Shown here: one piece after another, positions 16,654-24,729 of the stretch
Layout: each line of letters opens with the position of its first letter
Numbering within the stretch: position 1 is the stretch's first letter
DNA from: Mycobacterium sp. D16R12
GTDB taxonomy: Bacteria; Actinomycetota; Actinomycetes; Mycobacteriales; Mycobacteriaceae
Length of the DNA stretch: 42,526 bases
Assembly: GCF_002013465.1 (NCBI RefSeq)
Contig: NZ_MAFC01000016.1
Span: forward strand, 1 to 42,526
Direction: 5' to 3'
Made by a program: the position numbers and the translations under genes
The notes under the pieces: model-generated
Seen by the model: only the letters and a program-made list of their open reading frames with translations
The model's database searches: none
Told to the model about the DNA's origin: nothing

Positions 16654-17589
16654 TCAGACCAGCGCGCGGCCGGTGCGGATTCTCCAGTTGAGGTCGATCA
16701 TCAGTGCGTTGAACGGGAAACGTCGCAGCCCGTTGGGCAGCAGACGATTAGCCACACCGAGGAGCGTGACGACGGCCCGGAAGGTTCGCTCGCGTGCCGG
16801 GCTCCAGGGCAGCCGCATCTCGTCCCGGAACCGCTGCGGCAAAAATCCCGTCGAGATGAGTCGCGAGAAGGCCCCCACCGGCCGACGCATGAACCGCGGC
16901 ACCGCGATGGTCGCGGAAATGATCCGATACAGGTACGGCCGCACATGATCGTCGATGTGGACCTGCTCCAAGGATTGCGCCCAGTACGCATCGAACTCCG
17001 CGCACGATTTCGGCCACATCGCCAGGGGCATCTGCAGCGTCGTCCCCATGACGGCACCCTCTTGCAGACACCGCTCGGCCATATCGGCCGTCATCGGACC
17101 TACGAAGGCCTCGTACACATCGACGAATCCCTTGTAGAGGCAGATCGCCACCCATTTCTGCAGTTCCGGGTCGAACGCGTTGTACTGCACCGCATCCCCC
17201 GGGGCCGAGCGAACCTGCGCATGGGAGCGATTGGTCGCCTTCCGGAATGCCGCCTTCTGCTCCGGGCTCCCCAGGGATGACACCGCCAAGAAGGTGAAGG
17301 TGGTGCGGGCCCGCTTCACGGGGTGCAGATCGGCGCGGCCACTTTCCACCTTGCTGTCGACGACGCCGTACCCGACGCCCGGGCGTGCCAACTGCATGAC
17401 GATGTTGGCCGGCCCTCCCAATAGGGCCAGCCCCATCAGGTTGTCGGCCATGTTGTTCTGACGCCGCCAGGACCACCACGGCGACAGGCGCGCAGGGGGA
17501 GGCACTGGCTCGTCGCGACGACTCCTCGTTCCCGGACCCCCGTCGCCGATGATCGATTGATCGGCCTCTGATACCCGTTCGATTGTCAC
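16654..17589 (-). CDS. MpaB-family (DUF2236) oxygenase-like protein, Rv0276-like
   Basis: A 311-residue protein of the DUF2236/MpaB group, which includes fungal MpaB and the latex-clearing protein. Typical features are the N-terminal GGPANIVMQLARPGVG, the HPVKRARTT segment, a histidine in NRSHAQV, and a central helical region with Asp, Tyr and His positions that in characterised relatives hold a b-type heme. The start is GTG at 17589, supported by AAGGGG seven bases upstream; the longer frame with MPPRWK lacks a site. Known: some members cleave C-C double bonds with O2, others are uncharacterised. The gene is divergent from a TetR gene and matches Rv0276 in order and orientation, as I recall that locus. 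Confidence 0.8.
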   Translation of the reverse strand: MTIERVSEADQSIIGDGGPGTRSRRDEPVPPPARLSPWWSWRRQNNMADNLMGLALLGGPANIVMQLARPGVGYGVVDSKVESGRADLHPVKRARTTFTFLAVSSLGSPEQKAAFRKATNRSHAQVRSAPGDAVQYNAFDPELQKWVAICLYKGFVDVYEAFVGPMTADMAERCLQEGAVMGTTLQMPLAMWPKSCAEFDAYWAQSLEQVHIDDHVRPYLYRIISATIAVPRFMRRPVGAFSRLISTGFLPQRFRDEMRLPWSPARERTFRAVVTLLGVANRLLPNGLRRFPFNALMIDLNWRIRTGRALV

Positions 17590-17608
17590 CGTTGACCCCT
17601 TAATCTGC

Positions 17609-17620
17609 GAACGCTTGTTC
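17609..17620. promoter_or_regulatory. GAAC-N4-GTTC inverted repeat between the oxygenase and TetR genes
   Basis: GAAC (17609-17612), GCTT and GTTC (17617-17620) form an inverted repeat in the 73-bp divergent gap. With its flanks (GCGAAC...GTTCTC) it is close to the mycobacterial LexA box TCGAAC-N4-GTTCGA, but the outer bases differ. It may be an operator for the adjacent TetR protein or a weak SOS box. Confidence 0.45.
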
Positions 17621-17662
17621 TCAAATATCTTCCAGCGGGGTGGCACCTGTCAAGATGTAGTG

Positions 17663-18262
17663 GTGACGTCATCGCGGGTCTACGGAGGCGTGCAGGCCCC
17701 TGACCGCCAGGCCGAGCGCCGCAGCAGGCTCCTGGAGGCAGGCCTGGATCTGCTGACCTCAGGTCCTGCACCCACCGTGACGGTCCGCGGCGTATGCAAG
17801 CACGCCGGTGTGGTCGCCCGGTACTTCTATGAGAACTTCACCGATCTCGACGAGCTGACGGCGCAGGTCTACGACGGCGTGATCGGCGAGGTCGCCACCT
17901 CAACCCAGAAAGCCGTCGACGCCGCGCCGCTACGCGAGAAGACCGGGGCAGGCATCGCCAACATCGTGCATGCCATCGCGGCCGATCCCCGGATCGGCCA
18001 CCTACTCTTCGGCAGCAATCCCGCCAATTCGGTTATCGCACAACGCCGTAGCGCGGCAGAACAGCTTTTTGCCGCGCTCTCCGGCCAGCACTTGAACAAG
18101 ACATACCAGCTCCCGAACGACGAATCGATGCGCGCCGCAGCCTATTTCGCTGTCGGCGGCGTCGGTCAGACGCTCGCGGCCTGGGTGACCGGCCAGTTGA
18201 AGCTCAGCACAGACGAGCTTGTCGTCGTACTCACCCGGCTGCTCGAGCCGGTCAGGCGGTAG
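17663..18262 (+). CDS. TetR-family regulator (Rv0275c-like)
   Basis: A 199-residue regulator. The N-terminal helix-turn-helix covers about residues 15-60 (AERRSRLLEAGLDLL, then TVRGVCKHAGVVARYFYENF), the classic TetR DNA-binding pattern. The C-terminal ligand domain is helical and includes GSNPANSVIAQRR. The start is GTG at 17663 or 17660; neither has a strong ribosome binding site, and translation from a very short leader is possible. It is divergent from the MpaB-like gene across the GAAC-N4-GTTC site, which it may bind. Its 3' end overlaps the VOC gene stop by 11 bp in opposite orientation. The ligand is unknown; an acyl-CoA is plausible from context. Confidence 0.82.
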   Translation: MTSSRVYGGVQAPDRQAERRSRLLEAGLDLLTSGPAPTVTVRGVCKHAGVVARYFYENFTDLDELTAQVYDGVIGEVATSTQKAVDAAPLREKTGAGIANIVHAIAADPRIGHLLFGSNPANSVIAQRRSAAEQLFAALSGQHLNKTYQLPNDESMRAAAYFAVGGVGQTLAAWVTGQLKLSTDELVVVLTRLLEPVRR

Positions 18263-18839
18263 CGACTTCCCGTGGGGTGCGCTCGGCGGCCGTCTTCGGC
18301 GCAACACGCACATCCGCTGCACTGAACTCCTTGGTCCAGCATGCGAATTCGAGCGTTACTCCGTCAGGGTCGAGGAAGTAGAACGACCGGACGTACACGC
18401 CCGGGTGCAGTTCCTTTGACACCTGGAACTCACTCTCGTCGTGATTGAGAATGGGCCCCACCCGCACGCCTTTGGCCTTGAGCTTGACGCGGTACTCGTC
18501 GAACTTCTCGGCGGGAACATGCAGCGAGATGTGGTTCATCGAGCTGACCGCGCTCACGATGTCGCCGATTCCCGGGATGGCAGCCGGAGCCGAAATGCCC
18601 GGGACACCGTCCGGCGCATCCTTGAACCAGAAGAAGGCCAGGCTGTCGCCGCCACCGGCGTCGAAGAAGAAGTGTTGCCCCTGCCCCATGGGCAGGTCGA
18701 GCGACTTGATGAGCGGCATGCCCAGCACATTGGTGTAGAAGTCCACGGTGCGCGCCATGTCCGAACATACAAGCGCCACATGGTTGAAACCGCCGAACTC
18801 GAACTCGGCGTTGGGGTTGTTCGGTTTGATCATCGTCAT
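18252..18839 (-). CDS. VOC-fold (glyoxalase/dioxygenase superfamily) protein, Rv0274-like
   Basis: A 195-residue vicinal-oxygen-chelate protein with two beta-alpha-beta-beta-beta modules. Potential metal ligands are His in GFNHVALVCSD (near 20), His in NHISLHV (near 100) and Glu in VTLEFACW (near 165). These are the positions used by glyoxalase I and extradiol dioxygenases. The substrate is unknown. The start is ATG at 18839 with AAGGAGG six bases upstream. It faces away from the second TetR gene across 106 bp containing an inverted repeat, so that regulator may control both. It ends inside the 3' end of the first TetR gene (11-bp convergent overlap). Confidence 0.82.
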   Translation of the reverse strand: MTMIKPNNPNAEFEFGGFNHVALVCSDMARTVDFYTNVLGMPLIKSLDLPMGQGQHFFFDAGGGDSLAFFWFKDAPDGVPGISAPAAIPGIGDIVSAVSSMNHISLHVPAEKFDEYRVKLKAKGVRVGPILNHDESEFQVSKELHPGVYVRSFYFLDPDGVTLEFACWTKEFSAADVRVAPKTAAERTPREVATA

Positions 18840-18886
18840 GGGGAGCCTCCTTGATCCGACCGCATGACAGCCTTGCGTTTTACGCT

Positions 18887-18908
18887 AACCTGAATCTAAC
18901 ATCAGGTT
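18887..18908. promoter_or_regulatory. Inverted repeat in the VOC/TetR divergent promoter
   Basis: AACCTGA (18887-18893) and TCAGGTT (18902-18908) are perfect 7-bp arms with an 8-base spacer, midway between the divergent starts at 18839 and 18946. Size and position fit an operator for the TetR protein encoded next to it, which would control both its own operon and the VOC gene. Confidence 0.5.
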
Positions 18909-18945
18909 CAGATACGGGTCAATACCGTACGGCGAGCAGACAGGG

Positions 18946-19563
18946 GTGAGCGTGGTCCAACCCACCGTGCGAGGCCGTCAAACCCAGGCCGCGATCGATG
19001 AGGCCGCGCGAACTGTCATTGCCCGCAAGGGAATCCTTGCCACCACCGTCGCCGATATCGCCGGCGAGGCCGGCCGATCCACGGCCTCGTTCTACAACTA
19101 CTACGACTCCAAAGAAGCGATGGTCGCGCAGTGGGCCATGCGATTTCGCACCGAGGCGCAGGAGCGGGTCTCCTCGCTGGTAGCCGAGCCACGGGCACAG
19201 ACAGATAAACAGCGCGCACGAGACATCGCGACCGCCCACTGGCTCACCTGGCGCCACCAGTTGGCCGAGATGATCAGCGTCTCCCAGATGGCCATGATCA
19301 GCGCCGAGTTCGCCGAGTTCTGGAATCAAATATGTTCCGAACCCATTGATTTCCTCACCACCACCATCAAACGGGCACAGCGTGACGGCTACAGCCCCGG
19401 CAATGATCCGCATCTCATGGCCACCGCGATCGTCTCGATGATGAACCAGTTCGCCTATAACCAGCTCAGCCAGGGCAATGCCGCCACCGTCGACGACGAT
19501 GCCTGCATAGACACCCTGGCCGGAATCTGTTACCGCGCAATCTATTCCAAGGAGGTCTGCTGA
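18946..19563 (+). CDS. TetR-family regulator (Rv0273c-like)
   Basis: A 205-residue regulator with an N-terminal helix-turn-helix (about 10-55: AIDEAARTVIARKG, TVADIAGEAGRSTASFYNYY) and a helical C-terminal ligand domain. It starts at GTG 18946; an in-frame GTG at 18952 is an alternative. It is the first gene of a + strand run that continues with a hydrolase two bases later. The next gene's ribosome binding site AAGGAGG (19549-19555) lies inside this gene's 3' end, so the two are translationally linked. The order and orientation match Rv0273c. It probably autoregulates through the inverted repeat at 18887-18908. The effector is unknown. Confidence 0.85.
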   Translation: MSVVQPTVRGRQTQAAIDEAARTVIARKGILATTVADIAGEAGRSTASFYNYYDSKEAMVAQWAMRFRTEAQERVSSLVAEPRAQTDKQRARDIATAHWLTWRHQLAEMISVSQMAMISAEFAEFWNQICSEPIDFLTTTIKRAQRDGYSPGNDPHLMATAIVSMMNQFAYNQLSQGNAATVDDDACIDTLAGICYRAIYSKEVC

Positions 19564-19565
19564 AC

Positions 19566-20681
19566 ATGACGACGATCGTGCGGGACTTTATCGGGCTGCC
19601 ATCGCCCACCGCCGGACGCAACGGTGCCGGCGGGCATCCATGCCAGGGTCTGTACCACCGGGCCGCCGGCACCCGACCCAAGATCGCCTTCATCGCCACT
19701 CACTATCAGATCGACTTCTCCGAGCACTACATCGCCGAATACCTGGCACGGCACGGATACGGATTCTTGGGCTGGAACACCCGATTTCGGGGATTCGAAA
19801 GCCACTTCCTGCTCGACCACGCCCTGGTGGACATCGGCGTGGGGGTGCGCTGGTTGCGGGAACAGGCGGGAGTGGAAACGGTTCTACTGCTGGGCAATTC
19901 AGGGGGTGGATCCTTGATGGCCGCCTACCAGTCGCAGGCAGTGGCTCCCAAGGTGACACCACTAGAGGGCATGCGCCCGGCGGAGGGGCTCGACAGCCTG
20001 CCCGCCGCATCGGGCTACGTGGCCAGCGCCGCCCACCTGGGCCGCCCCGATGTGCTGACCGATTGGATGGATGCCTCGGTGATCGAGGAGAGCGACCCGG
20101 CCTCCACCGACCCGGCCCTCGATCTGTTCAACGAGGAGAACGGGCCCGCGTACTCCCCCGCATTCGTTGCCAAGTACCGCGAGGGTCAGGTGGCGCGTAA
20201 TCACCGGATCACCGCCTGGGCGCTCGATGAGCTCGCCCGGGTGCGCGCGGCCGGGTTCAGCGACCGCGCCTTCACCGTGCACCGGACCTGGGCCGATCCC
20301 CGCATGGTCGATCCCACGCTGGAGCCCACCAAGCGTCCGGCCAACCTCTGCTACGCGGGCGTGCCGATCAAGGCCAACCGCTCCACCTTCGGAATCGGTT
20401 GTGCCACCACGCTGAAGAACTGGCTCGGCATGTGGAGCCTGTCACACGCCCAGACCCGCGCCGAGCCACATCTGGCCGACGTCACCGTCCCCGCCCTGGT
20501 CATCAATGCCGATGGCGATACCGGAGTCTTCCCCTCGGACGCCCAACACATCCACGACGCACTGGGCTCGACCGACAAGTCCCAGGCCTCGATCGACGCC
20601 GACCACTACTTCCAGAACCCCGGGGCCCGCCAAGAGCAGGCAGATACCATCGCAGAGTGGGCAAGCAAGCGGTGGGAGTGA
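19566..20681 (+). CDS. Alpha/beta hydrolase (Rv0272c-like)
   Basis: A 371-residue alpha/beta hydrolase. The nucleophile elbow is GNSGGG with Ser at 112. The acid is probably in NADGDTG (316-318), and the catalytic His is in DADHYF (347). An aromatic-rich strand (GYGFLGWNTRFRG) precedes the elbow. There is no signal peptide. The start at ATG 19566 is preceded by AAGGAGG within the end of tetR. It corresponds by order and size to Rv0272c. Its last bases overlap the next gene's GTG start in GTGA. An acyl-ester or thioester substrate is inferred from the neighbouring FadE and FadD genes; it has not been shown. Confidence 0.82.
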   Translation: MTTIVRDFIGLPSPTAGRNGAGGHPCQGLYHRAAGTRPKIAFIATHYQIDFSEHYIAEYLARHGYGFLGWNTRFRGFESHFLLDHALVDIGVGVRWLREQAGVETVLLLGNSGGGSLMAAYQSQAVAPKVTPLEGMRPAEGLDSLPAASGYVASAAHLGRPDVLTDWMDASVIEESDPASTDPALDLFNEENGPAYSPAFVAKYREGQVARNHRITAWALDELARVRAAGFSDRAFTVHRTWADPRMVDPTLEPTKRPANLCYAGVPIKANRSTFGIGCATTLKNWLGMWSLSHAQTRAEPHLADVTVPALVINADGDTGVFPSDAQHIHDALGSTDKSQASIDADHYFQNPGARQEQADTIAEWASKRWE

Positions 20682-21613
20682 GAGTTCTCGCGCACTTTCC
20701 GGGCGGCCCACTCGCTCGTGAACAGCTTGCACCACACACCGATTGGCTTGACGTCCATTTCTGCGCCGAAGACGACGACGACACCTTCTATGCCGAACTG
20801 CCACACGCCGAGGTGCTGTGGCATGTGCTTCGTCCGCTGTCCGCCGACGACGTCACGAAGGGCACACGACTGCGGCTGATCCACAAGTTCGGTGCGGGGG
20901 TGAACACCATCGCTCTGGACGCCGCATCCGCACAGGGTGTCGCCGTCGCCAACATGCCGGGCGCCAACGCACCGTCGGTCGCCGAGGGCGCGCTGCTGTT
21001 GATGCTGGCGGCCCTGCGACAGCTGCCACGGCTGGACCGGGACATTCGCGCCGGTCGGGGGTGGCCCACCGATCAGTCTCTCGGCGATACCGTTCGCGAT
21101 ATCGGCTCATGCACAGTTGGATTGGTGGGATACGGCAACATCGCCAAGTCGCTGGAGAGGATCTTGCTGGCGATGGGTGCCGCTGTCGTGCACACCAGCA
21201 CCCGCGACGACGGCTCCCCTGGCTGGCGCAGCCTCGATGACCTGTTGACCAGCAGCGATATTGTCTCGTTGCATCTGCCGCTGACCGAAGCCAGCTCCGG
21301 CCTGCTCGACGCCGCCGCGCTGGCCCGGATGAAACCCGGATCGGTCCTGGTGAACACCTCACGCGGCGCGGTCGTCGACGAGGCGTCGCTGGTCGAAGCG
21401 CTCCAGCAGGGACCGCTTGGGGCCGCTGGTCTCGATGTCTTTGCGCACGAGCCGATCTCGCCGGATAACCCGCTGCTGGCACTGCCCAACGTGGTGCTGA
21501 CGCCGCATGTCACGTGGTTCACCGCCGACACCATGACGCGTTACCTCGAGCACGCAATAGACAACTGCCGGCGTATACATGAGGGGCTGCCGCTAGCTGA
21601 CCGCGTGCGCTAG
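20678..21613 (+). CDS. D-2-hydroxyacid dehydrogenase, NAD-binding
   Basis: A 311-residue enzyme of the D-isomer-specific 2-hydroxyacid dehydrogenase family. The N-terminal substrate domain includes HKFGAGVNTIAL. The dinucleotide-binding motif is VGLVGYGNIA, where the last glycine of GxGxxG is Ala. The catalytic Arg lies in VNTSRGAVVDE, the Glu in VFAHEP and the His in LTPHVTWFT. Known: these enzymes interconvert 2-oxo and D-2-hydroxy acids. The GTG start overlaps the previous stop (GTGA), implying coupled translation; a GTG at 20672 is an alternative. No counterpart lies between Rv0272c and fadE6 in M. tuberculosis as I recall it, so it appears to be an insertion into a conserved block. Confidence 0.86.
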   Translation: MRVLAHFPGGPLAREQLAPHTDWLDVHFCAEDDDDTFYAELPHAEVLWHVLRPLSADDVTKGTRLRLIHKFGAGVNTIALDAASAQGVAVANMPGANAPSVAEGALLLMLAALRQLPRLDRDIRAGRGWPTDQSLGDTVRDIGSCTVGLVGYGNIAKSLERILLAMGAAVVHTSTRDDGSPGWRSLDDLLTSSDIVSLHLPLTEASSGLLDAAALARMKPGSVLVNTSRGAVVDEASLVEALQQGPLGAAGLDVFAHEPISPDNPLLALPNVVLTPHVTWFTADTMTRYLEHAIDNCRRIHEGLPLADRVR

Positions 21614-21644
21614 GCTAGCGCCCGAAGATTTACACTAGAGAGTA

Positions 21645-21656
21645 TTCGTAAACGAA
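21645..21656. promoter_or_regulatory. TTCGT-AA-ACGAA palindrome upstream of the SDR gene
   Basis: TTCGT (21645-21649) and ACGAA (21652-21656) lie 22 bp upstream of the SDR start, inside the 65-bp gap that is the only sizeable break in the + strand operon. An internal promoter with its own operator is possible; TACACT at 21631-21636 could be a -10 element. Confidence 0.3.
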
Positions 21657-21678
21657 CCACAATGGCGTGGGAGGACGA

Positions 21679-22530
21679 ATGGGAACAGCCGTGCAGCTTG
21701 CGGGCAAGGTCATCGCCATCACCGGCGGAGCACGTGGAATCGGTCGAGCCATCGCCACGGCGTTCGCCGCCGAGGGTGCGAAGGTCGCGATCGGCGACAT
21801 CGACAAGAAGATGTGTGAGAACACCGCCGCCGAGATCGGGAACGGCACCATCGGTCTTCCGCTCGATGTGACCGATCATGGCAGCTTCGAGGCCTTCTTC
21901 GACACCATCGCGGCCACCGTCGGCCCCGTCGACGTGATCGTGAACAACGCGGGCATCATGCCGATCACACCGTTCGGCGAAGAATCGCTTGAATCCATCC
22001 AGCGCCAGCTGGATATCAATGTGCGCGGCGTCATGTGGGGCAGCCAGCTCGCCGTCAAACGGATGAAGCCGCGCGGTGGTGGCGTGATCGTCAACATCGC
22101 ATCGGCGGCAGGCAAGATGGGCGTGCCCGGACTCGCCACGTATTGCGCGACGAAGTGGGCGGTGGTCGGCCTCTGCGAGTCACTGACCCTCGAACTCAAG
22201 GATGACAACATCTCCGTTGTCTGCGTGATGCCCGGCGTGGTCAACACCGAGCTGGTGGCGGGCCTCGAAGAACATTGGCTGCTGGGAATCGTTCAGCCAG
22301 AAGACATTGCCGCCGGCGTGCTGAAGGCCGTGCGAAAAGGCAAGTTCCCCGTCATGGTGCCCAAGAAACTGGGCCCACTGCTGCGGACAACCGCCATGCT
22401 GCCCCGAGCGCTGTACGGTCCCGCGGCGCGATCATTGGGGATGGACCACTTCATGCTCGACGCCCATGGCACCTCGGCGCGTGCCGCATACGAGGACCGC
22501 GCCAGCCACAGCGAGCCCAGCGCCGAATAG
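21679..22530 (+). CDS. Short-chain dehydrogenase/reductase
   Basis: A 283-residue classical SDR. It has the cofactor motif TGGARGIG (15-22), NNAG near 90, a Ser in the IASAAG strand, and the YCATK catalytic Tyr-Lys motif near 152. The Asp after the second strand (IGDID) suggests NAD rather than NADP. A C-terminal extension of about 40 residues contains a hydrophobic stretch (LLRTTAMLPRALYG), common in lipid-acting SDRs. The start at ATG 21679 has GGGAGG just upstream; earlier ATG and GTG codons lack spacing. It lies 15 bp before the acyl-CoA dehydrogenase gene. Like the hydroxyacid dehydrogenase it is extra relative to the Rv0272c-fadE6 neighbourhood I recall. Confidence 0.86.
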   Translation: MGTAVQLAGKVIAITGGARGIGRAIATAFAAEGAKVAIGDIDKKMCENTAAEIGNGTIGLPLDVTDHGSFEAFFDTIAATVGPVDVIVNNAGIMPITPFGEESLESIQRQLDINVRGVMWGSQLAVKRMKPRGGGVIVNIASAAGKMGVPGLATYCATKWAVVGLCESLTLELKDDNISVVCVMPGVVNTELVAGLEEHWLLGIVQPEDIAAGVLKAVRKGKFPVMVPKKLGPLLRTTAMLPRALYGPAARSLGMDHFMLDAHGTSARAAYEDRASHSEPSAE

Positions 22531-22545
22531 TTAGGAAGCAGCCCA

Positions 22546-24729
22546 ATGCCTATCGCCATCAACAGTGAACATGTAGCACTTGCAGATTCCGCGCATGCGT
22601 TCGTCGAACGCGTCGTGCCCTCCGAGCTGCTCCACGAGACACTCGAAACGCCGTTGCCGTGGCCACCCCCATTCTGGAAGGCCGCGGCCGACCAGGGTCT
22701 TACTTCCGTGCATCTCGCCGAATCTGTTGGCGGCCAGGGATTTGGCGCACTGGAGCTCGCGATCGTGGTGGCCGAGTTCGGGCGGGGAGCCGTGCCCGGA
22801 CCGTTCGTCCCATCGGTGATCGCGAGCGCGCTCGTCAGCGCCCATGATCCCGACCATCCACTACTCAACGACTTCGCCTCGGGTGCGTCCATCGCGACGT
22901 TCTCCTCCGCCTCATCGTTCACCGGCACGGCTTCCGATGGCGGACTTACCGTCGACGGGCAGGCCCGTTCGGTGCTGTCTGCAGCGTCGGCGGCGTATGT
23001 GGTGGCTCCGGTTTCGGTCGGCGCCGATCGGGTGTGGGTGGTGCTGAGCGCCGATGACCTCACCCTCGCTCCACAGCAGAGCGTGGACCGGCTGCGACCG
23101 GTCGCGCACGTGACGGCGACCGCGGCCCACGTGCCCGCCGATCGCGTGCTGTCCAACCTCGCCGATGCCCGCGCCACCAGCATCATCTCTACGGTCTTGT
23201 CGGCCGAGGCCGTCGGTGTCGCGCGCTGGGCCACCGATATCGCATCCGAATACGCCAAGGTGCGTGAGCAATTCGGCCGCCCCATCGGGCAGTTCCAGGG
23301 CATTAAGCACAAGTGCGCCACCATGGCCGCCGTCACCGAGCGTGCGACCGCAGCCGTATGGGACGCCGCACGTGCCCTCGACGATGCCGATGAGATCCCC
23401 GGTGTGGTCGAGTTCGCGGGCGCAGCCGCCGCAACGCTGGCACCGGCGGCCGCCCAGCAGTGCGCTCAGGATTGCATTCAGGTGCACGGAGGCATCGGCT
23501 ACACCTGGGAACACGATGCACACATCTACTACCGCAGAGCACTGGGTCTCATTGCCGCCCTGGGCCGTTCCGGTAGTGCACCGACGACGGTGGTCCGCAC
23601 CGCCGTCGAGCACGGCCTGCGCAAGGTCGACATCGATCTGGCGCCGGAAACCGAAGCACTGCGCGAGGAAATTCGCGCAGAGGTCGCCGCGCTCAAGGAG
23701 ATCCCGTCCGGAAAACGTAACACCGCCATCGCCGAGGGCGGGTGGGTGCTGCCGTACCTGCCCACGCCGTGGGGACGCTCCGCGTCGCCCATCGAGCAGG
23801 TGATCATCTCCCAGGAGTTCCTCACCGGAAAGGTCCGCCGGCCGCAGCTCGGCATCGCGACCTGGCTGGTGCCGTCCATCGTCGCGTACGGCACCGAGGA
23901 GCAGAAGCAGCGGTTCCTGCCTCCCACGTTCCGTGGCGAGATGATGTGGTGCCAACTGTTTTCCGAGCCCGGCGCAGGCTCGGATCTCGCAGGTCTATCG
24001 ACGAAGGCAGTCAAGGTGGATGGCGGCTGGCGCCTCACCGGCCAGAAGATCTGGACCTCGGTGGCCCAGTTCGCCGACTGGGGTGCCTGCCTGGCGCGCA
24101 CAGACCCAAGCGCCCCGAAGCACAACGGCATCACCTACTTCCTCATCGATATGAAGAGCGAGGGAGTGACCGTTCGGCCGCTGCGCGAAATGACCGGTGG
24201 CGCACTGTTCAACGAGGTCTTCATCGATGACGTGTTCGTGCCGGATGAGCTGGTGGTCGGCGAGGTCGACCGCGGCTGGGAGGTCAGCCGCAACACGCTG
24301 ACGGCGGAACGGGTTTCGATCGGCAGCTCGGATCTGCCGTTCCTGGCCAGCCTGGATGACCTGGTCGCCTTCGTCGCTGCGAACGAGCTCAGCGAGGTCG
24401 CGCGCGACCGGGCCGGACAGCTCATCGCCGAAGGGCACGGGGTGAAACTGCTGAACCTGCGCTCCACCCTGCTCACCCTTGCCGGTGGGGACCCGATGCC
24501 GTCGGCAGCGGTCTCCAAGCTGCTTGGCATGCGCACCGGACAGGGATACGCCGAATTCGTCGTGAACCATTTCGGACAAGACGGCGCCATCGGCGATTCC
24601 GAACAAGAGCAAGGCCGCTGGGCGGACTATCTTCTAGCTAGCCGTGCCACCACCATCTACGGCGGCACCTCAGAGGTGCAGCTAAACATCATTGCCGAGC
24701 GACTGTTAGGACTGCCGCGTGACCCGTAA
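22546..24729 (+). CDS. fadE6: Two-domain acyl-CoA dehydrogenase (FadE6-like)
   Basis: A 727-residue fusion of two acyl-CoA dehydrogenase domains. The N-terminal copy (about 1-350) carries VREQFGRPIGQFQ, a flavin-contact motif, and VHGGIGYTWEHD. The C-terminal copy (about 360-727) carries FSEPGAGSDL, GQKIWTS, a candidate catalytic Glu in LTAERVS, and YGGTSEVQ. Known: in mycobacteria some dehydrogenases work as alpha2beta2 heteromers, and FadE34 and FadE6 look like both chains joined. FadE6 (Rv0271c) has about 731 residues as I recall. The substrate is not established; such enzymes often act on branched or sterol-derived acyl-CoAs. Its 3' end overlaps the next hydrolase start by 11 bp. Confidence 0.82.
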   Translation: MPIAINSEHVALADSAHAFVERVVPSELLHETLETPLPWPPPFWKAAADQGLTSVHLAESVGGQGFGALELAIVVAEFGRGAVPGPFVPSVIASALVSAHDPDHPLLNDFASGASIATFSSASSFTGTASDGGLTVDGQARSVLSAASAAYVVAPVSVGADRVWVVLSADDLTLAPQQSVDRLRPVAHVTATAAHVPADRVLSNLADARATSIISTVLSAEAVGVARWATDIASEYAKVREQFGRPIGQFQGIKHKCATMAAVTERATAAVWDAARALDDADEIPGVVEFAGAAAATLAPAAAQQCAQDCIQVHGGIGYTWEHDAHIYYRRALGLIAALGRSGSAPTTVVRTAVEHGLRKVDIDLAPETEALREEIRAEVAALKEIPSGKRNTAIAEGGWVLPYLPTPWGRSASPIEQVIISQEFLTGKVRRPQLGIATWLVPSIVAYGTEEQKQRFLPPTFRGEMMWCQLFSEPGAGSDLAGLSTKAVKVDGGWRLTGQKIWTSVAQFADWGACLARTDPSAPKHNGITYFLIDMKSEGVTVRPLREMTGGALFNEVFIDDVFVPDELVVGEVDRGWEVSRNTLTAERVSIGSSDLPFLASLDDLVAFVAANELSEVARDRAGQLIAEGHGVKLLNLRSTLLTLAGGDPMPSAAVSKLLGMRTGQGYAEFVVNHFGQDGAIGDSEQEQGRWADYLLASRATTIYGGTSEVQLNIIAERLLGLPRDP

